From contig CALEZI010000127.1 of NCBI GenBank assembly GCA_937928755.1, forward strand, positions 1 to 64,000: a stretch of DNA of 64,000 bases, written 5' to 3'. This document shows, piece by piece, positions 8,438 to 17,943 of the stretch (position 1 is its first letter; each line of letters starts with the position of its first letter). The notes beneath the pieces are model-generated. The model was not told the origin of the DNA, made no database searches, and saw nothing but the letters and a program-made list of their open reading frames with translations. The stretch is from an uncultured Rhodanobacteraceae bacterium (lineage in GTDB: Bacteria; Pseudomonadota; Gammaproteobacteria; Xanthomonadales; SZUA-5). The position numbers and the translations under genes are program-made.

Positions 8438-10771
8438 ATGAAAAGATTGGTCGCGTCCATTTTGCTGGCACTCTCCGGAGGCGCAGCACTTGCTGTTGAC
8501 GACTTCGTCATCAGCGACATCCGCGTCGATGGCCTGGAGCGCATCTCTGCGGGTACGGTGTTCACCTACCTGCCGGTGCAGAAGGGCGATACGCTCAGCC
8601 GCAGCCGTTCTGCGGAGGCATTGAGAGCGCTCTACCGCACCGGGTTCTTCAAGGATGTACGTCTCGATCGTCAGGGCGACATCCTGGTTGTTGTGGTCAG
8701 CGAACGCCCGGCGATCGCCAACATCACGCTGGTCGGCAACAAGGACATCAAGACCGAGGAGCTGACCAAGGGGCTGAACAACATCGGTCTGTCCGAGGGC
8801 GAGACCTACAACGAGCTCAATATCGAGCGCGTGACCCAGGAACTGACGCGGCAGTACAACAACCGCGGCAAGTACAACGTTCGCATCACCCCCTCGGTGA
8901 AGGAGCTCGATCGCAATCGCGTCGATGTGACGATCACCATCGCCGAGGGCAAGGCGGCAAAGATCAAGCACCTGAACATCGTCGGCAATTCCACTTACAC
9001 CGACGACGAGATCCGCGAGGCCTTCGAACTCGACACCACCAACTGGCTGTCCTGGTACCGTCGTGACGACCAGTACTCGCGCGAGAAGCTCTCCGGCGAC
9101 CTGGAAAAGTTGCGCGCCTTCTATCTCGATCGCGGTTACGTCGATTTCGACGTGGAGTCGACCCAGGTCAGCGTCAGCCCCGACCGGCGCAACGTCTACA
9201 TCACCGCAAACATTGCGGAGGGCGAGGTCTACACGGTCGGCGAGGTGCGTCTGACCGGCAAGTACATCGTCGATGAAGCCACCCTGCGGCGCCTGGTGCT
9301 GTTCAATTCGGGCGAGATCTTTTCGCGCAAGAAGCTGGAACAGACCAGCGAATACATCCAGAAACTGCTCGGCAACTTCGGTTACGCATTCGCCAACGTA
9401 TCGCCGATTCCGAACGTCGATCGCGACAAGCGCATCGTCGACATCACCATGCTGGTCGATCCCGGCAAGCGCGTCTACGTGCGCCGCATCAGCTTCGAGG
9501 GCAACTCCAAGACGCTGGATACGGTCTTGCGCCGCGAAATGCGTCAGTTCGAGGGCGGTTGGTACAACCAGGCGGCGATCGACCGCTCCAAGGTACGCCT
9601 CGAGCGCCTCGGTTTCTTCAAGACCGTGACCGTGGAAACCCCCAAGGTTGCCGGAACCGACGATCAGGTCGACGTCGTCGTCAAGGTCGTGGAGCAGCAG
9701 ACCGGAAACTTCCAGTTCGGCGTCGGCTACTCCGAACTGCAGGGCGCGATCCTGTCGGTGGCGTTGTCCTTCGACAACTTCCTCGGTACCGGCAATCGCG
9801 TCGGCGTTGCGGTCAGCAACAACGACATTTACAAGCGCTTCGACGCCTCCTACTTCAACCCGTATTACACCGACGAGGGCGTCAGTCGCGGATTCAACGT
9901 GAGTTACCGCGAACTCGATTCTTCGCAGGCGAACCTGGCCAGCTACACCTCGAACGTGGCCCAGGTCGGCATGAGCTACGGACTGCCGTTGTCGGAATAC
10001 GATCGCGTGCAGTTTCGTCTGGCGCTCGACCAGACCCAGATCGAGATCTTCCCTGGCCTTACACCCGCCGAGTTCGTACCGTTCGTCTACGACAACAGCA
10101 TCTTCAATTCCTGGCGCCTGGAAACGTCCTGGTTCCGCGACAGCCGCAACCGCTTCTTCTCGCCGACTGCGGGCGCGCTGACCAAGTTCGTCGGCGAACT
10201 GGTCCTGCCGCCGAGCGAAATGGAGTACTACAAGATCACGGCGCAGTATCAACGCTATTTCCCGCTGACCCAGGCGTTCACGCTGATGGTCAATGCCGAA
10301 CTCGGCTATGGCGACACCTTCGGTGGCAGCAAGACCAACCCGGTCCCCGATGCCAACGGCGATCCCATCGGCGGCCGGCTCGGATTCCCGTTCTGGGAGA
10401 ACTTCTATTCCGGCGGCGTACGCTCGGTGCGTGGTTTCCGCGACAACACGCTGGGTCCGCGCCTGTTGTCCGGCGGCGAACTGCTCCCGGTCGGTGGCGC
10501 TCTGAGCATGATCGGCAACGTCGAGTTCCTGTTCCCGACGCCATTCGCCAAGGGCGCCGACACCATCCGTCTCGGCCTGTTCTTCGATGTCGGCAATGTC
10601 TACAAGGATTGGGACGACTTCGACGCCGGCGAACTACGTTATTCGACCGGCCTGACCATGCAATGGCGCGCGCCGGTGGGCCCGATCATCATCAATCTGG
10701 CCTTCCCGTTGAACGACAAGGAGGGCGACGAAACCGAGCGCATCCAGTTCTCCTTCGGCAACCAGTTCTGA
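8438..10771 (+). CDS. bamA: Outer membrane protein assembly factor BamA
   Basis: Omp85-family beta-barrel insertase, 777 aa. A cleavable signal peptide (MKRLVASILLALSGGAALA) is followed by five POTRA domains to about residue 420 and a C-terminal 16-strand barrel. The barrel contains the conserved VRGF motif and ends in ...SFGNQF with the terminal phenylalanine typical of outer-membrane proteins. Its chaperone partner Skp is encoded 28 nt downstream. Confidence 0.97.
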   Translation: MKRLVASILLALSGGAALAVDDFVISDIRVDGLERISAGTVFTYLPVQKGDTLSRSRSAEALRALYRTGFFKDVRLDRQGDILVVVVSERPAIANITLVGNKDIKTEELTKGLNNIGLSEGETYNELNIERVTQELTRQYNNRGKYNVRITPSVKELDRNRVDVTITIAEGKAAKIKHLNIVGNSTYTDDEIREAFELDTTNWLSWYRRDDQYSREKLSGDLEKLRAFYLDRGYVDFDVESTQVSVSPDRRNVYITANIAEGEVYTVGEVRLTGKYIVDEATLRRLVLFNSGEIFSRKKLEQTSEYIQKLLGNFGYAFANVSPIPNVDRDKRIVDITMLVDPGKRVYVRRISFEGNSKTLDTVLRREMRQFEGGWYNQAAIDRSKVRLERLGFFKTVTVETPKVAGTDDQVDVVVKVVEQQTGNFQFGVGYSELQGAILSVALSFDNFLGTGNRVGVAVSNNDIYKRFDASYFNPYYTDEGVSRGFNVSYRELDSSQANLASYTSNVAQVGMSYGLPLSEYDRVQFRLALDQTQIEIFPGLTPAEFVPFVYDNSIFNSWRLETSWFRDSRNRFFSPTAGALTKFVGELVLPPSEMEYYKITAQYQRYFPLTQAFTLMVNAELGYGDTFGGSKTNPVPDANGDPIGGRLGFPFWENFYSGGVRSVRGFRDNTLGPRLLSGGELLPVGGALSMIGNVEFLFPTPFAKGADTIRLGLFFDVGNVYKDWDDFDAGELRYSTGLTMQWRAPVGPIIINLAFPLNDKEGDETERIQFSFGNQF

Positions 10772-10799
10772 CCGGCGCCGCGGGCCGGGGTGCTTGCCA

Positions 10800-11354
10800 A
10801 TGCGCGTTGCCATTCGAGTGCGCTCCCGTCGACTGGCGACAGCGGTCGTCGTGCTGGCATCGCTGCTGCTGAGCGGGCTGAGCGTTGCACAGACCACGGC
10901 AACCCGGATCGGTTATGTCGATACCCAGCGCATCATTCGCGAGTCCGAACTGTTCACCGTTGGTCGCGAACGCCTCACCGACGAATTTTCGGCGCGCTCC
11001 CAGGTGTTGGAACTGGAGGAGGCACGCCTGCGCGAACTCGAGGCGCGGCGTGAGCGCGAGATCGCCGCGCTGACGTCGCAGGAAGCGCTCGAACTGCGGC
11101 AGGAGATCGAGGTGCTGGAGCGCAGCATCCAGCGCCGTCGAACCGACATGAAGCAGGCGATGAACCGGCGCATCAACGAACTCAGCGAGACCATCGACCA
11201 GCGCATCCGCGAAGAGATCGGCGCCTATGCGCGCGAACAGGGCTTCGACCTGGTGTTGACCGATGGTGTCGGCTTCGCGCACCCCAGGCTCGACATCACC
11301 GATGCCATTCTGCAGCGCGTGAACGCGCACGCAGCAGAGTTGCGCGGACAATGA
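10800..11354 (+). CDS. skp: Periplasmic chaperone Skp/OmpH
   Basis: OmpH-family chaperone that carries unfolded outer-membrane proteins to BamA, 184 aa (E. coli 161). The signal peptide is rich in Arg then Leu and ends near GLSVAQ. The body starts IGYVDTQRII and continues as a long charged coiled coil (about residues 60-140) expected to form the tentacles. The ATG at 10800 is preferred to the TTG two codons upstream. It ends in an ATGA overlap with lpxD. Confidence 0.9.
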   Translation: MRVAIRVRSRRLATAVVVLASLLLSGLSVAQTTATRIGYVDTQRIIRESELFTVGRERLTDEFSARSQVLELEEARLRELEARREREIAALTSQEALELRQEIEVLERSIQRRRTDMKQAMNRRINELSETIDQRIREEIGAYAREQGFDLVLTDGVGFAHPRLDITDAILQRVNAHAAELRGQ

Positions 11355-12364
11355 ACGCGCGCTCGCTGGCTGAACTGGCAGCCACTTGCGGACTCGACTT
11401 CACCGGCGATGGTGCCGTGCGCATTCATGGGGTCGGCACGCTTGAAGCGGCGCAGGCCGACCAACTGAGCTTTCTGGCAAACCCGAAGTACCGCGCTCAA
11501 CTGCAACACACGTTGGCCGGTGCGGTCGTGCTGGCGGCAGACGCGGTCGCCGACGCACCGTGTCCGGCGCTGATCAGTCGCAATCCGTATGCGGATTTCG
11601 CGCGCATCGCCGCGATGTTCGAGCCGCGTCCGGCGCGCCCGCCGGGAATTCACCCGAGTGCCGTGGTCGACGCTGGAGCGCACATCGATGCCAGCGCCCA
11701 CATCGGGCCATTCGTCAGCATCGCCGCCGGGGCCAGCGTTGCTGCTGGCGCGGTCATCGGCAGCCACTCAAGCATCGGCGAGGACTGTCATGTCGGCGCC
11801 GGAGCGCATCTGGTCGCACGGGTCACGTTGGTGACCCGAGTGCGCATCGGCGCTCGCGTGCTGATCCATCCCGGTGCGGTACTCGGCGCCGACGGTTTCG
11901 GGCTGGCGATGGATCGTGGGCACTGGCTCAAGGTGCCGCAACTCGGCGGCGTGGTGATCGGCGACGACTGCGAGATCGGGGCCAACACCACCATCGATCG
12001 CGGCGCATTGGGCGACACCGTGCTGGAACAGGACGTGCGCCTCGACAACCAGATCCAGATTGCCCACAACGTCTTCATCGGCGCGCATACGGCCATGGCC
12101 GGCTGCTCGGCAGTCGCCGGCAGTGCACGCATCGGTCGTTACTGTCTGATCGGCGGCGCCGCCGGCGTGCTCGGACACCTCGAAATCTGCGACAAGGTGA
12201 CCATCACCGCGATGAGCCTGGTGACGCATTCGATCCGCGAGCCCGGCGAGTATTCGTCGGGCACGCCGCTGATGGATAATCGCGACTGGCGCCGCAGCGC
12301 CGTGCGCTTCAAACAACTGGACGATCTGGCGCGACAGATCACGACGACCAAACGGAACCGTTGA
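11351..12364 (+). CDS. lpxD: UDP-3-O-acylglucosamine N-acyltransferase
   Basis: Third step of lipid A synthesis, 337 aa. An N-terminal uridine-binding domain with LSFLANPKY is followed by a left-handed beta-helix of hexapeptide repeats from about residue 100. The catalytic His lies in QIQIAHNV, and GGAAGVLGH follows. Its ATG overlaps the skp stop. Together with fabZ, lpxA and lpxB it forms the conserved lipid A and fatty-acid block. Confidence 0.97.
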   Translation: MNARSLAELAATCGLDFTGDGAVRIHGVGTLEAAQADQLSFLANPKYRAQLQHTLAGAVVLAADAVADAPCPALISRNPYADFARIAAMFEPRPARPPGIHPSAVVDAGAHIDASAHIGPFVSIAAGASVAAGAVIGSHSSIGEDCHVGAGAHLVARVTLVTRVRIGARVLIHPGAVLGADGFGLAMDRGHWLKVPQLGGVVIGDDCEIGANTTIDRGALGDTVLEQDVRLDNQIQIAHNVFIGAHTAMAGCSAVAGSARIGRYCLIGGAAGVLGHLEICDKVTITAMSLVTHSIREPGEYSSGTPLMDNRDWRRSAVRFKQLDDLARQITTTKRNR

Positions 12365-12368
12365 AACC

Positions 12369-12839
12369 ATGAACGATACTCCCGCCGCACGGGTCGAACT
12401 GCCCGTCGATGTGCGTCGCATCGCTGAACTGCTGCCGCACCGTTATCCGTTCCTGCTGGTCGATCGGGTGATCGCCTTCGAGCATGGCAAGCGCCTCAGC
12501 GCAATCAAGAACGTGACCTGCAACGAGCCCTTCTTCCAGGGCCACTTCCCCGGCAACCCGGTGATGCCCGGCGTGTTGATACTGGAGGCGCTGGCGCAGG
12601 CCTCGGGACTGCTGGTGCAGCTCTCGGCATTGCAGGCGCCCGATACCAAGCCCCTGTATTACCTGGTGAAGATCGACAAGGCGCGGTTCTCGAAGATCGT
12701 CCGCCCCGGCGACCAGTTGCTTCTGGAGGTCGAGCAAAAACGCATGGTGATGCGCATGGGTCAGTTTGTCTGCCAGGCCAAAGTGGATGGCGAAGTGGTC
12801 GCCAGCGCCGAGATGCTGTGCGCCGAACGGAGCCCGTGA
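12369..12839 (+). CDS. fabZ: (3R)-hydroxyacyl-ACP dehydratase
   Basis: Hot-dog-fold dehydratase of fatty-acid elongation, which competes with LpxA for 3-hydroxyacyl-ACP, 156 aa. The motif LLPHRYPFLLVDRV lies near the N-terminus. The active-site His is in FFQGHFPGNPVMPGVLILEA, with the partner Glu at the end of that segment. It lies 4 nt after lpxD, and its stop overlaps the lpxA start (TGATG). Confidence 0.97.
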   Translation: MNDTPAARVELPVDVRRIAELLPHRYPFLLVDRVIAFEHGKRLSAIKNVTCNEPFFQGHFPGNPVMPGVLILEALAQASGLLVQLSALQAPDTKPLYYLVKIDKARFSKIVRPGDQLLLEVEQKRMVMRMGQFVCQAKVDGEVVASAEMLCAERSP

Positions 12840-13612
12840 TGGCGATCCATCCGAGTGCGATCATCGATCCTTCGGCGCGCCTGGACGTTAGCGTCGAGGT
12901 TGCACCGTACGCCATCATCGGCGCCGACGTGGTCATCGGGCCTGGTTGCCGCATCGGTGCCCATTGCGTGATCGAGGGGCCGACCGAGATCGGCCGCAAC
13001 AACCAGATTCACGCCCACGCCGCCGTCGGAGGAGCGCCGCAGGACAAGAAGTACGCCGGCGAGCCAACGCTGCTGAAGATCGGCGATGGCAATACCATCC
13101 GCGAGTTCGTCACCATCAACCGCGGCACCGCGCAAGGCGGCGGCGCCACGGTGATCGGCGACGACAACTGGATCATGGCCTACGTGCATGTGGCGCATGA
13201 CTGCATCATCGGCAGCCATACCATCCTTGCCAACTCGGTCACGCTGGCCGGGCACGTCACCATTCACGACCATGCCATCCTCGGCGGCTTCTCGCTGATT
13301 CATCAGTTCTGCAAGGTCGGCGCCCACGCCTTCACCGGCATGGGCAGCAAGATCAACTGCGATGTGCCGCCGTATGTGGTGGTCGGCAGCGAGATGAGCG
13401 TGCCGCGCGGCATCAACAGCGAAGGCCTCAAACGCCGCGGTTTCTCGGCCGAGCAGATCGGCGCGATCAAGCGCGCCTACAAGACGCTCTATCTGTCGGG
13501 TCTGCCGCTCAAGGAAGCGCGCGCAAAGCTCGCCGAACAGGCCGCGAGTGCCCCCGAAGTGGCGTTGTTGGTCGAGTTCATCGATCGCAGCGAGCGCAGT
13601 ATCTTGAGGTGA
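12839..13612 (+). CDS. lpxA: UDP-N-acetylglucosamine acyltransferase
   Basis: First committed step of lipid A synthesis, 257 aa (E. coli 262). It is a left-handed beta-helix built from hexapeptide repeats, with the catalytic His in VHVAHDCIIG and the conserved HQFCKVG and GINSEGLKRRGF in the C-terminal part. The start overlaps the fabZ stop. A REP-type inverted repeat lies between this gene and lpxB. Confidence 0.97.
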   Translation: MAIHPSAIIDPSARLDVSVEVAPYAIIGADVVIGPGCRIGAHCVIEGPTEIGRNNQIHAHAAVGGAPQDKKYAGEPTLLKIGDGNTIREFVTINRGTAQGGGATVIGDDNWIMAYVHVAHDCIIGSHTILANSVTLAGHVTIHDHAILGGFSLIHQFCKVGAHAFTGMGSKINCDVPPYVVVGSEMSVPRGINSEGLKRRGFSAEQIGAIKRAYKTLYLSGLPLKEARAKLAEQAASAPEVALLVEFIDRSERSILR

Positions 13613-13679
13613 AGCCAAAACGCGGCAAGCGGGCAGAGGGGCGCAAGCGGCGCGATGGGCTCGCCCGGGTAGAGCTTTT

Positions 13680-13749
13680 GTGGGTCCAGACTTGTCCGGA
13701 CGCTTCCAGCTTCAGTGGGCCACGAGCGTCCAGACAAGTCTGGACCCAC
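13680..13749. repeat. GTGG-type inverted repeat (GTGGGTCCAGAC family)
   Basis: Arms of 25 bp (13680-13704 and 13725-13749) are complementary with one mismatch. They begin GTGGGTCCAGACTTGTC and end in the exact complement of that sequence. A diverged copy lies at 48309-48379. The element looks like a REP palindrome with a GTGG head. Confidence 0.75.
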
Positions 13750-13814
13750 GACAGCCAGGGCGGAGAGAGCGCGCGCGCTGTACCCATGCCCTGTACACGC
13801 TACCCTGTCAGGCC

Positions 13815-14960
13815 GTGACCACCATCATCCTTTGCGCCGGCGAAGCCTCCGGCGACCAGCTCGGTGCCGGACTGATCGCAGAGCTGCGTGTGCGTCGCCC
13901 GGAGCTCAAGTTCGCCGGCATCGGCGGTCCCGCCATGCGCGCGGCTGGCATGGACACCTGGTGGGATGCGCAGGAACTGGCAGTCATGGGGCTGGTCGAG
14001 GTGCTCCGGCATCTGCCGCGACTGCTCCGGCTGCGCCGCGAATTCGTCGCGCGCATTGCTGAAAGCGGCGCCGCGATCTACATCGGCATCGACGCGCCGG
14101 ACTTCAACCTCGGCATCGAGCGGCGCCTGAAGGCACGCGGTTTGCCGACCATGCACTACGTCAGTCCGTCGATCTGGGCCTGGCGTCAGGGCAGGGCGCG
14201 CAGCATTGGCGAATGCGCCGATCGCGTGCTCTGCCTGTTTCCATTCGAGCCCGAGTTGTACGCGCGACACGGCGTAGACGCGCGTTTTGTCGGACATCCG
14301 TTCGCCGACGAGATGCCGTTGGAAGTCGATCGTGCAAGCGCCCGCAGAGCCTTGGGAATGCGCGATGACCTTCGCCTGCTGGCGCTGGTGCCGGGCAGCC
14401 GTCGCGGCGAGATCGAACGCCTGGGTTCGGACTTCCTGGGCGCCGCAGCCCTGCTGTGCGCCCGCCGACCCGATTTCGGCGTGCTGATCGCTGCCAGCAA
14501 CGAAGCTCTGGCGATCCGCTTGCGCCAGTTGCTCGAGCAGAGACCTGAACTTGCTGCGCGCGCATGCATCGTGGTCGGACGCATGCGCGAGGTGTTGGCG
14601 GCGTGCGACCTCGCACTGGTGGCTTCCGGTACCGCCACGCTGGAGACGGCGCTTAGCCGGCGCCCGATGGTGGTCGGTTACCGCATTGCGCCACTGACCT
14701 ACTGGATCGTGCGCACGCTGCGCCTGCTCAAGGTGCGTCACTATTCGCTGCCGAACGTCCTGGCCGGGCGCGATCTGGTCGCGGAGATCAGTCAGCATCA
14801 ACTGACGCCGGAATCGCTGACGCAGGCGCTGGAGCGCTGGCTCGAAGATCCGACGGCAGTGGAGTCGTTCGAGACGACCTGCGACGAGATCCATCGTCGT
14901 CTGCGCTGCAATGCCTCGGCGCGCGCAGCCGAAGCCGTGCTGGAACGGTTGCCATGCTGA
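13815..14960 (+). CDS. lpxB: Lipid-A-disaccharide synthase
   Basis: GT19 glycosyltransferase that joins two acylated glucosamines into the lipid A disaccharide, 381 aa (E. coli 382). The N-terminal motif is ILCAGEASGDQLGAGL, followed by GIGGPAMRAAGM, DAPDFNLG, YVSPSIWAWR and the C-terminal ASGTATLETAL donor-binding segment. The start is GTG at 13815, where the family N-terminus begins; no better Met is in frame. It overlaps rnhB by 7 nt. Confidence 0.95.
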   Translation: MTTIILCAGEASGDQLGAGLIAELRVRRPELKFAGIGGPAMRAAGMDTWWDAQELAVMGLVEVLRHLPRLLRLRREFVARIAESGAAIYIGIDAPDFNLGIERRLKARGLPTMHYVSPSIWAWRQGRARSIGECADRVLCLFPFEPELYARHGVDARFVGHPFADEMPLEVDRASARRALGMRDDLRLLALVPGSRRGEIERLGSDFLGAAALLCARRPDFGVLIAASNEALAIRLRQLLEQRPELAARACIVVGRMREVLAACDLALVASGTATLETALSRRPMVVGYRIAPLTYWIVRTLRLLKVRHYSLPNVLAGRDLVAEISQHQLTPESLTQALERWLEDPTAVESFETTCDEIHRRLRCNASARAAEAVLERLPC

Positions 14961-15532
14961 TTGCCGGCATCGACGAAGCCGGACGTGGACCACTGGCCGG
15001 ACCCGTGGTGGTCGCCGCGGTAATCCTCGATCCACGGCGGCCGATCGCCGGTCTCGCCGATTCCAAGGCACTCACCGCCAGTCGTCGCGAGGCGTTGATG
15101 CCGCAGATCCAGGCGCAGGCGTTGGCCTGGTCGATCATCGTCGTCGAGGTCGAGGAGATTGATCGCATCAACATCTTCCAGGCCACCATGCGCGGCATGA
15201 CGCGCGCTGCCATGGCCCTGTCGATCCGACCCACCGAGGTGCTGATCGACGGCAACAAGATCCCGTCTGACTTGACGCTGCCGGCGCAGGCGATCGTCAA
15301 GGGCGATGCCAAGGAGGCGTGCATATCCGCTGCGTCGATCCTCGCCAAGACCCATCGCGACGACCTGATGCGCGCCAGCGACCGCCTGTACCCCGCCTAC
15401 GGCTTCGCACTGCATTTCGGCTACCCGACCCCCGATCACCTCAGTCGCTTGCGCGAACTCGGACCCTGCGCCATCCACCGACGCAGCTTCGCCCCGGTGC
15501 GCGAGGCGCTGCAGGGCGGCTTGTTGCTGTAG
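14954..15532 (+). CDS. rnhB: Ribonuclease HII
   Basis: RNase HII removes ribonucleotides and RNA primers from DNA, 192 aa. The active-site carboxylates lie in AGIDEAGRGPLAGPV (D7, E8), LIDGN and KTHRDDLM. The TAG stop is formed by the GTAG head of the first unit of the downstream REP array, so the C-terminus abuts the repeat. No dnaE gene follows it in this window, although related genomes often have one there. Confidence 0.96.
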   Translation: MLIAGIDEAGRGPLAGPVVVAAVILDPRRPIAGLADSKALTASRREALMPQIQAQALAWSIIVVEVEEIDRINIFQATMRGMTRAAMALSIRPTEVLIDGNKIPSDLTLPAQAIVKGDAKEACISAASILAKTHRDDLMRASDRLYPAYGFALHFGYPTPDHLSRLRELGPCAIHRRSFAPVREALQGGLLL

Positions 15533-15868
15533 AGCGGAGCTTGCTCCGCTGCTACCGCCTCTGTAGAGCGGAGCTTGCTCCGCTGCCGCTGCTTCCGTAG
15601 AGCGGAGCTTGCTCCGCTGCCACCGCTTCCGTAGAGCGGAGCTTGCTCCGCTGCCCCTGCTTCCGTAGAGCGGAGCTTGCTCCGCTGCCGCCGCTTCCGT
15701 AGAGCGGAGCTTGCTCCGCTGCCACCGCTTTCGTAGAGCGGAGCTTGCTCCGCTGCCACCGCTTCCGTAGAGCGGAGCTTGCTCCGCTGCCCCTGCTTCC
15801 GTAGAGCGGAGCTTGCTCCGCTGCCGCCGCTTCCGTAGAGCGGAGCTTGCTCCGCTGCCCTTGATTGC
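15529..15868. repeat. Tandem array of ten 34-bp GTAG REP palindromes
   Basis: Ten contiguous units start at 15529, 15563, 15597, 15631, 15665, 15699, 15733, 15767, 15801 and 15835. The period is exactly 34 bp. Each has GTAG followed by the near-perfect palindrome AGCGGAGCTTGCTCCGCT and a short variable tail such as GCCACCGCTTCC. Nothing here codes for protein. The array lies between the convergent rnhB and trpC. Confidence 0.95.
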
Positions 15869-15897
15869 GGGATTGACGCGTTTTGCGGTGCAGGAGC

Positions 15898-15919
15898 AGC
15901 GGCGCAAGCTCCGCTCTAC
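15898..15919 (-). repeat. Single inverted GTAG REP unit closing the array
   Basis: AGCGGCGCAAGCTCCGCT followed by CTAC is the reverse complement of the array unit with one change. It faces the ten-unit array 30 bp away, as in BIME-like REP clusters. Confidence 0.8.
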
Positions 15920-15984
15920 AAGAAGGTCGCTGTGAGCACTCAAGCTCGGTTCCGCCGAGGCCGCCTCGACCGAAACGCTTGCGC

Positions 15985-16776
15985 CTACGGATAAAACAGC
16001 TTCTCCAACTCTGCGCCGGGATCCGCTGCGCGCATGAACGCTTCACCCACCAGAAACGTATGCACTCCGGCGTTGCGCATGAGCGTTACATCGGCACGCG
16101 TCGAAATGCCGCTCTCGGTAACCAGCAGGCGATCGGCCGGAACCTGTTCGCGCAACTCCAGGGTGGTTTCCAGGCGCGTCTCGAAGGTGCGCAGATTGCG
16201 ATTGTTGATGCCGATCAGGCCTGCGCGGGTGGTCAACGCGCGCTTGAGTTCGTCGCCATCGTGCACTTCCACCAGCACGTCGATGCCCAGCTCGGCCGCC
16301 AGATCGGCGAGCTCGTTGAGACGAGAGTCGGGCAAAGCAGCAACGATCAGCAGAATGCAATCGGCGCCGAGATCGCGCGCTTCGTAGACCTGATAGGCGT
16401 CGATGGTGAAATCTTTGCGCAGGATCGGCAGCACGCAGGCGCGGCGCGCTTGTTCGAGATACTGGTCATGGCCCTGAAAGAAGTCTTCGTCGGTGAGCAC
16501 CGACAGACACGCAGCACCGGCCGACGCATAGCTCTGCGCAATTGCCGCCGGGTCGAAGTTGGGCCGGATCACGCCCTTGCTCGGGCTGGCCTTTTTCACC
16601 TCGGCGATCACCGCCGGTTTTCCGGCGCGCACGCGGCCACGCAGGGTAGCTTCAAAACCGCGCGACGTCGGCGTTTCCGACGCGCGCGATTTCAGTTCCG
16701 CCAGCGGCCGGCGCTGGCGACGCGCGGCGATTTCTTCGGCCTTGCGCGCCAGGATACGGTCGAGGATATCGCTCAT
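15985..16776 (-). CDS. trpC: Indole-3-glycerol-phosphate synthase
   Basis: TIM-barrel enzyme of tryptophan synthesis that ring-closes CdRP to indole-3-glycerol phosphate, 263 aa. It has VIAEVKKASPSKGVI with the substrate-binding lysine, LSVLTDEDFFQG, LRKDFTID, IGINNRNL and TESGI, the usual order. It is a stand-alone TrpC, not fused to TrpF. Its ATG overlaps the trpD stop by 4 nt. Confidence 0.97.
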   Translation of the reverse strand: MSDILDRILARKAEEIAARRQRRPLAELKSRASETPTSRGFEATLRGRVRAGKPAVIAEVKKASPSKGVIRPNFDPAAIAQSYASAGAACLSVLTDEDFFQGHDQYLEQARRACVLPILRKDFTIDAYQVYEARDLGADCILLIVAALPDSRLNELADLAAELGIDVLVEVHDGDELKRALTTRAGLIGINNRNLRTFETRLETTLELREQVPADRLLVTESGISTRADVTLMRNAGVHTFLVGEAFMRAADPGAELEKLFYP

Positions 16777-17786
16777 AGTCGGTGCGTCAGCGCCACGAAC
16801 TGCTGCAAACGCGCCAGCGCGTGCCCGGCCTTCAGGATGTCGCGCGCGCTGGCGATGCCTTCCGCGAGCGTGTCCGCCCGATCGGCGGCATACAAGGCGG
16901 CGCCTGCGTTCAAGGCGACAAAGTCCGCGGCCGGGCCGGCTTCGCCACCGAGCACGCGCTGCACGATCGCCAGACTCTCGGCCGGCGATTCGACGCGCAG
17001 CGAGTCGATCGTTTGGCGCTCGATGCCAAAGTCTTCGGGCGCGATCGAATACACCTTGACCTCACCCTGTTTCAGTTCCGCGACCTGGCTCGGCGCGGCA
17101 ATCGAGATCTCATCGAGGCCATCGAGCGCGTGTACCGCCAACACATGCTTGCTGCCGAGTTCGCCGAGGACGCGCGCCAACGGTTCCAGCCAGCGCCGAT
17201 CGAATACCCCGAGCACTTGATGCGGCGCCTGCGCCGGGTTCGTCAGCGGGCCAAGCAGGTTGAACAGCGTGCGCAGGCCCAATTCGCGGCGCACCGGCGC
17301 CGCGTGTTTCATTGCGCCGTGATGCATCGGCGCAAACATGAAGCCGAAGCCGACTTGTTCGACGCACTCGCGCACTGCATCCGGGCCAAGATCGAGTCGC
17401 GCGCCAGCGATCTCCAGCAGGTCCGCGCTGCCCGACTTGCTCGACACCGAGCGATTGCCGTGTTTGGCGATGCGTGCGCCGCCCACCGCAGCAACAAAAC
17501 TGGCTGCGGTCGACACATTGAAGGTACAGGCGTGGTCACCACCGGTGCCGACGATATCGGTCAGGTGTTCAGTGGGCAGATTCACCGGCGTCATCAGCGA
17601 GCGCATCACGCGGCTCGCAGCGGCGATCTCGTCGGTGGTCTCGCCCTTCATGCGCAGCGCGACCAGAAACGCAGCAATCTGCGCCGACGTGGCTTGGCCG
17701 GCCATGATCGTGCGCATCGCGCTCTCGGCTTCGGCGGCAGTCAGGTCCTGGCCGCTCACCAGTTTGTTCAGCACATCATTCAGCAT
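16773..17786 (-). CDS. trpD: Anthranilate phosphoribosyltransferase
   Basis: Transfers phosphoribose from PRPP to anthranilate, 337 aa. It has the PRPP-binding DIVGTGGD, NVSTAASFVAA, AKHGNRSVSSKSGSADLLE and NLLGPLTNPA. It is separated from trpG upstream by 276 bp that contains a REP-like repeat, so trpG may not simply read through at full level. It is coupled to trpC by ATGA. Confidence 0.97.
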   Translation of the reverse strand: MLNDVLNKLVSGQDLTAAEAESAMRTIMAGQATSAQIAAFLVALRMKGETTDEIAAASRVMRSLMTPVNLPTEHLTDIVGTGGDHACTFNVSTAASFVAAVGGARIAKHGNRSVSSKSGSADLLEIAGARLDLGPDAVRECVEQVGFGFMFAPMHHGAMKHAAPVRRELGLRTLFNLLGPLTNPAQAPHQVLGVFDRRWLEPLARVLGELGSKHVLAVHALDGLDEISIAAPSQVAELKQGEVKVYSIAPEDFGIERQTIDSLRVESPAESLAIVQRVLGGEAGPAADFVALNAGAALYAADRADTLAEGIASARDILKAGHALARLQQFVALTHRL

Positions 17787-17943
17787 GAGGACTCCAGCGG
17801 GTAGACGGGGCAGGGCGCTGGGAAGTCGCCGTGCGTTGTTCTGGAATCTAGGTTCAGGCGGCCGGCGGGTAAAGAGGCAAGCGCATGCGAACCCGTTGTT
17901 CGACGCAAGCAGGGGCTTCCTCCAACCCCGCAGACCGCTTTAC

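Noticed and set aside
15529..15868. CRISPR-like regular array
   Set aside because: The units are contiguous, with an exact 34-bp period and only a few variable positions. There are no unique spacers and no cas genes. The palindromes fit REP elements.
15883..17220. 445-codon + strand frame over trpC and trpD
   Set aside because: It is antisense to two certain genes and has no domain.
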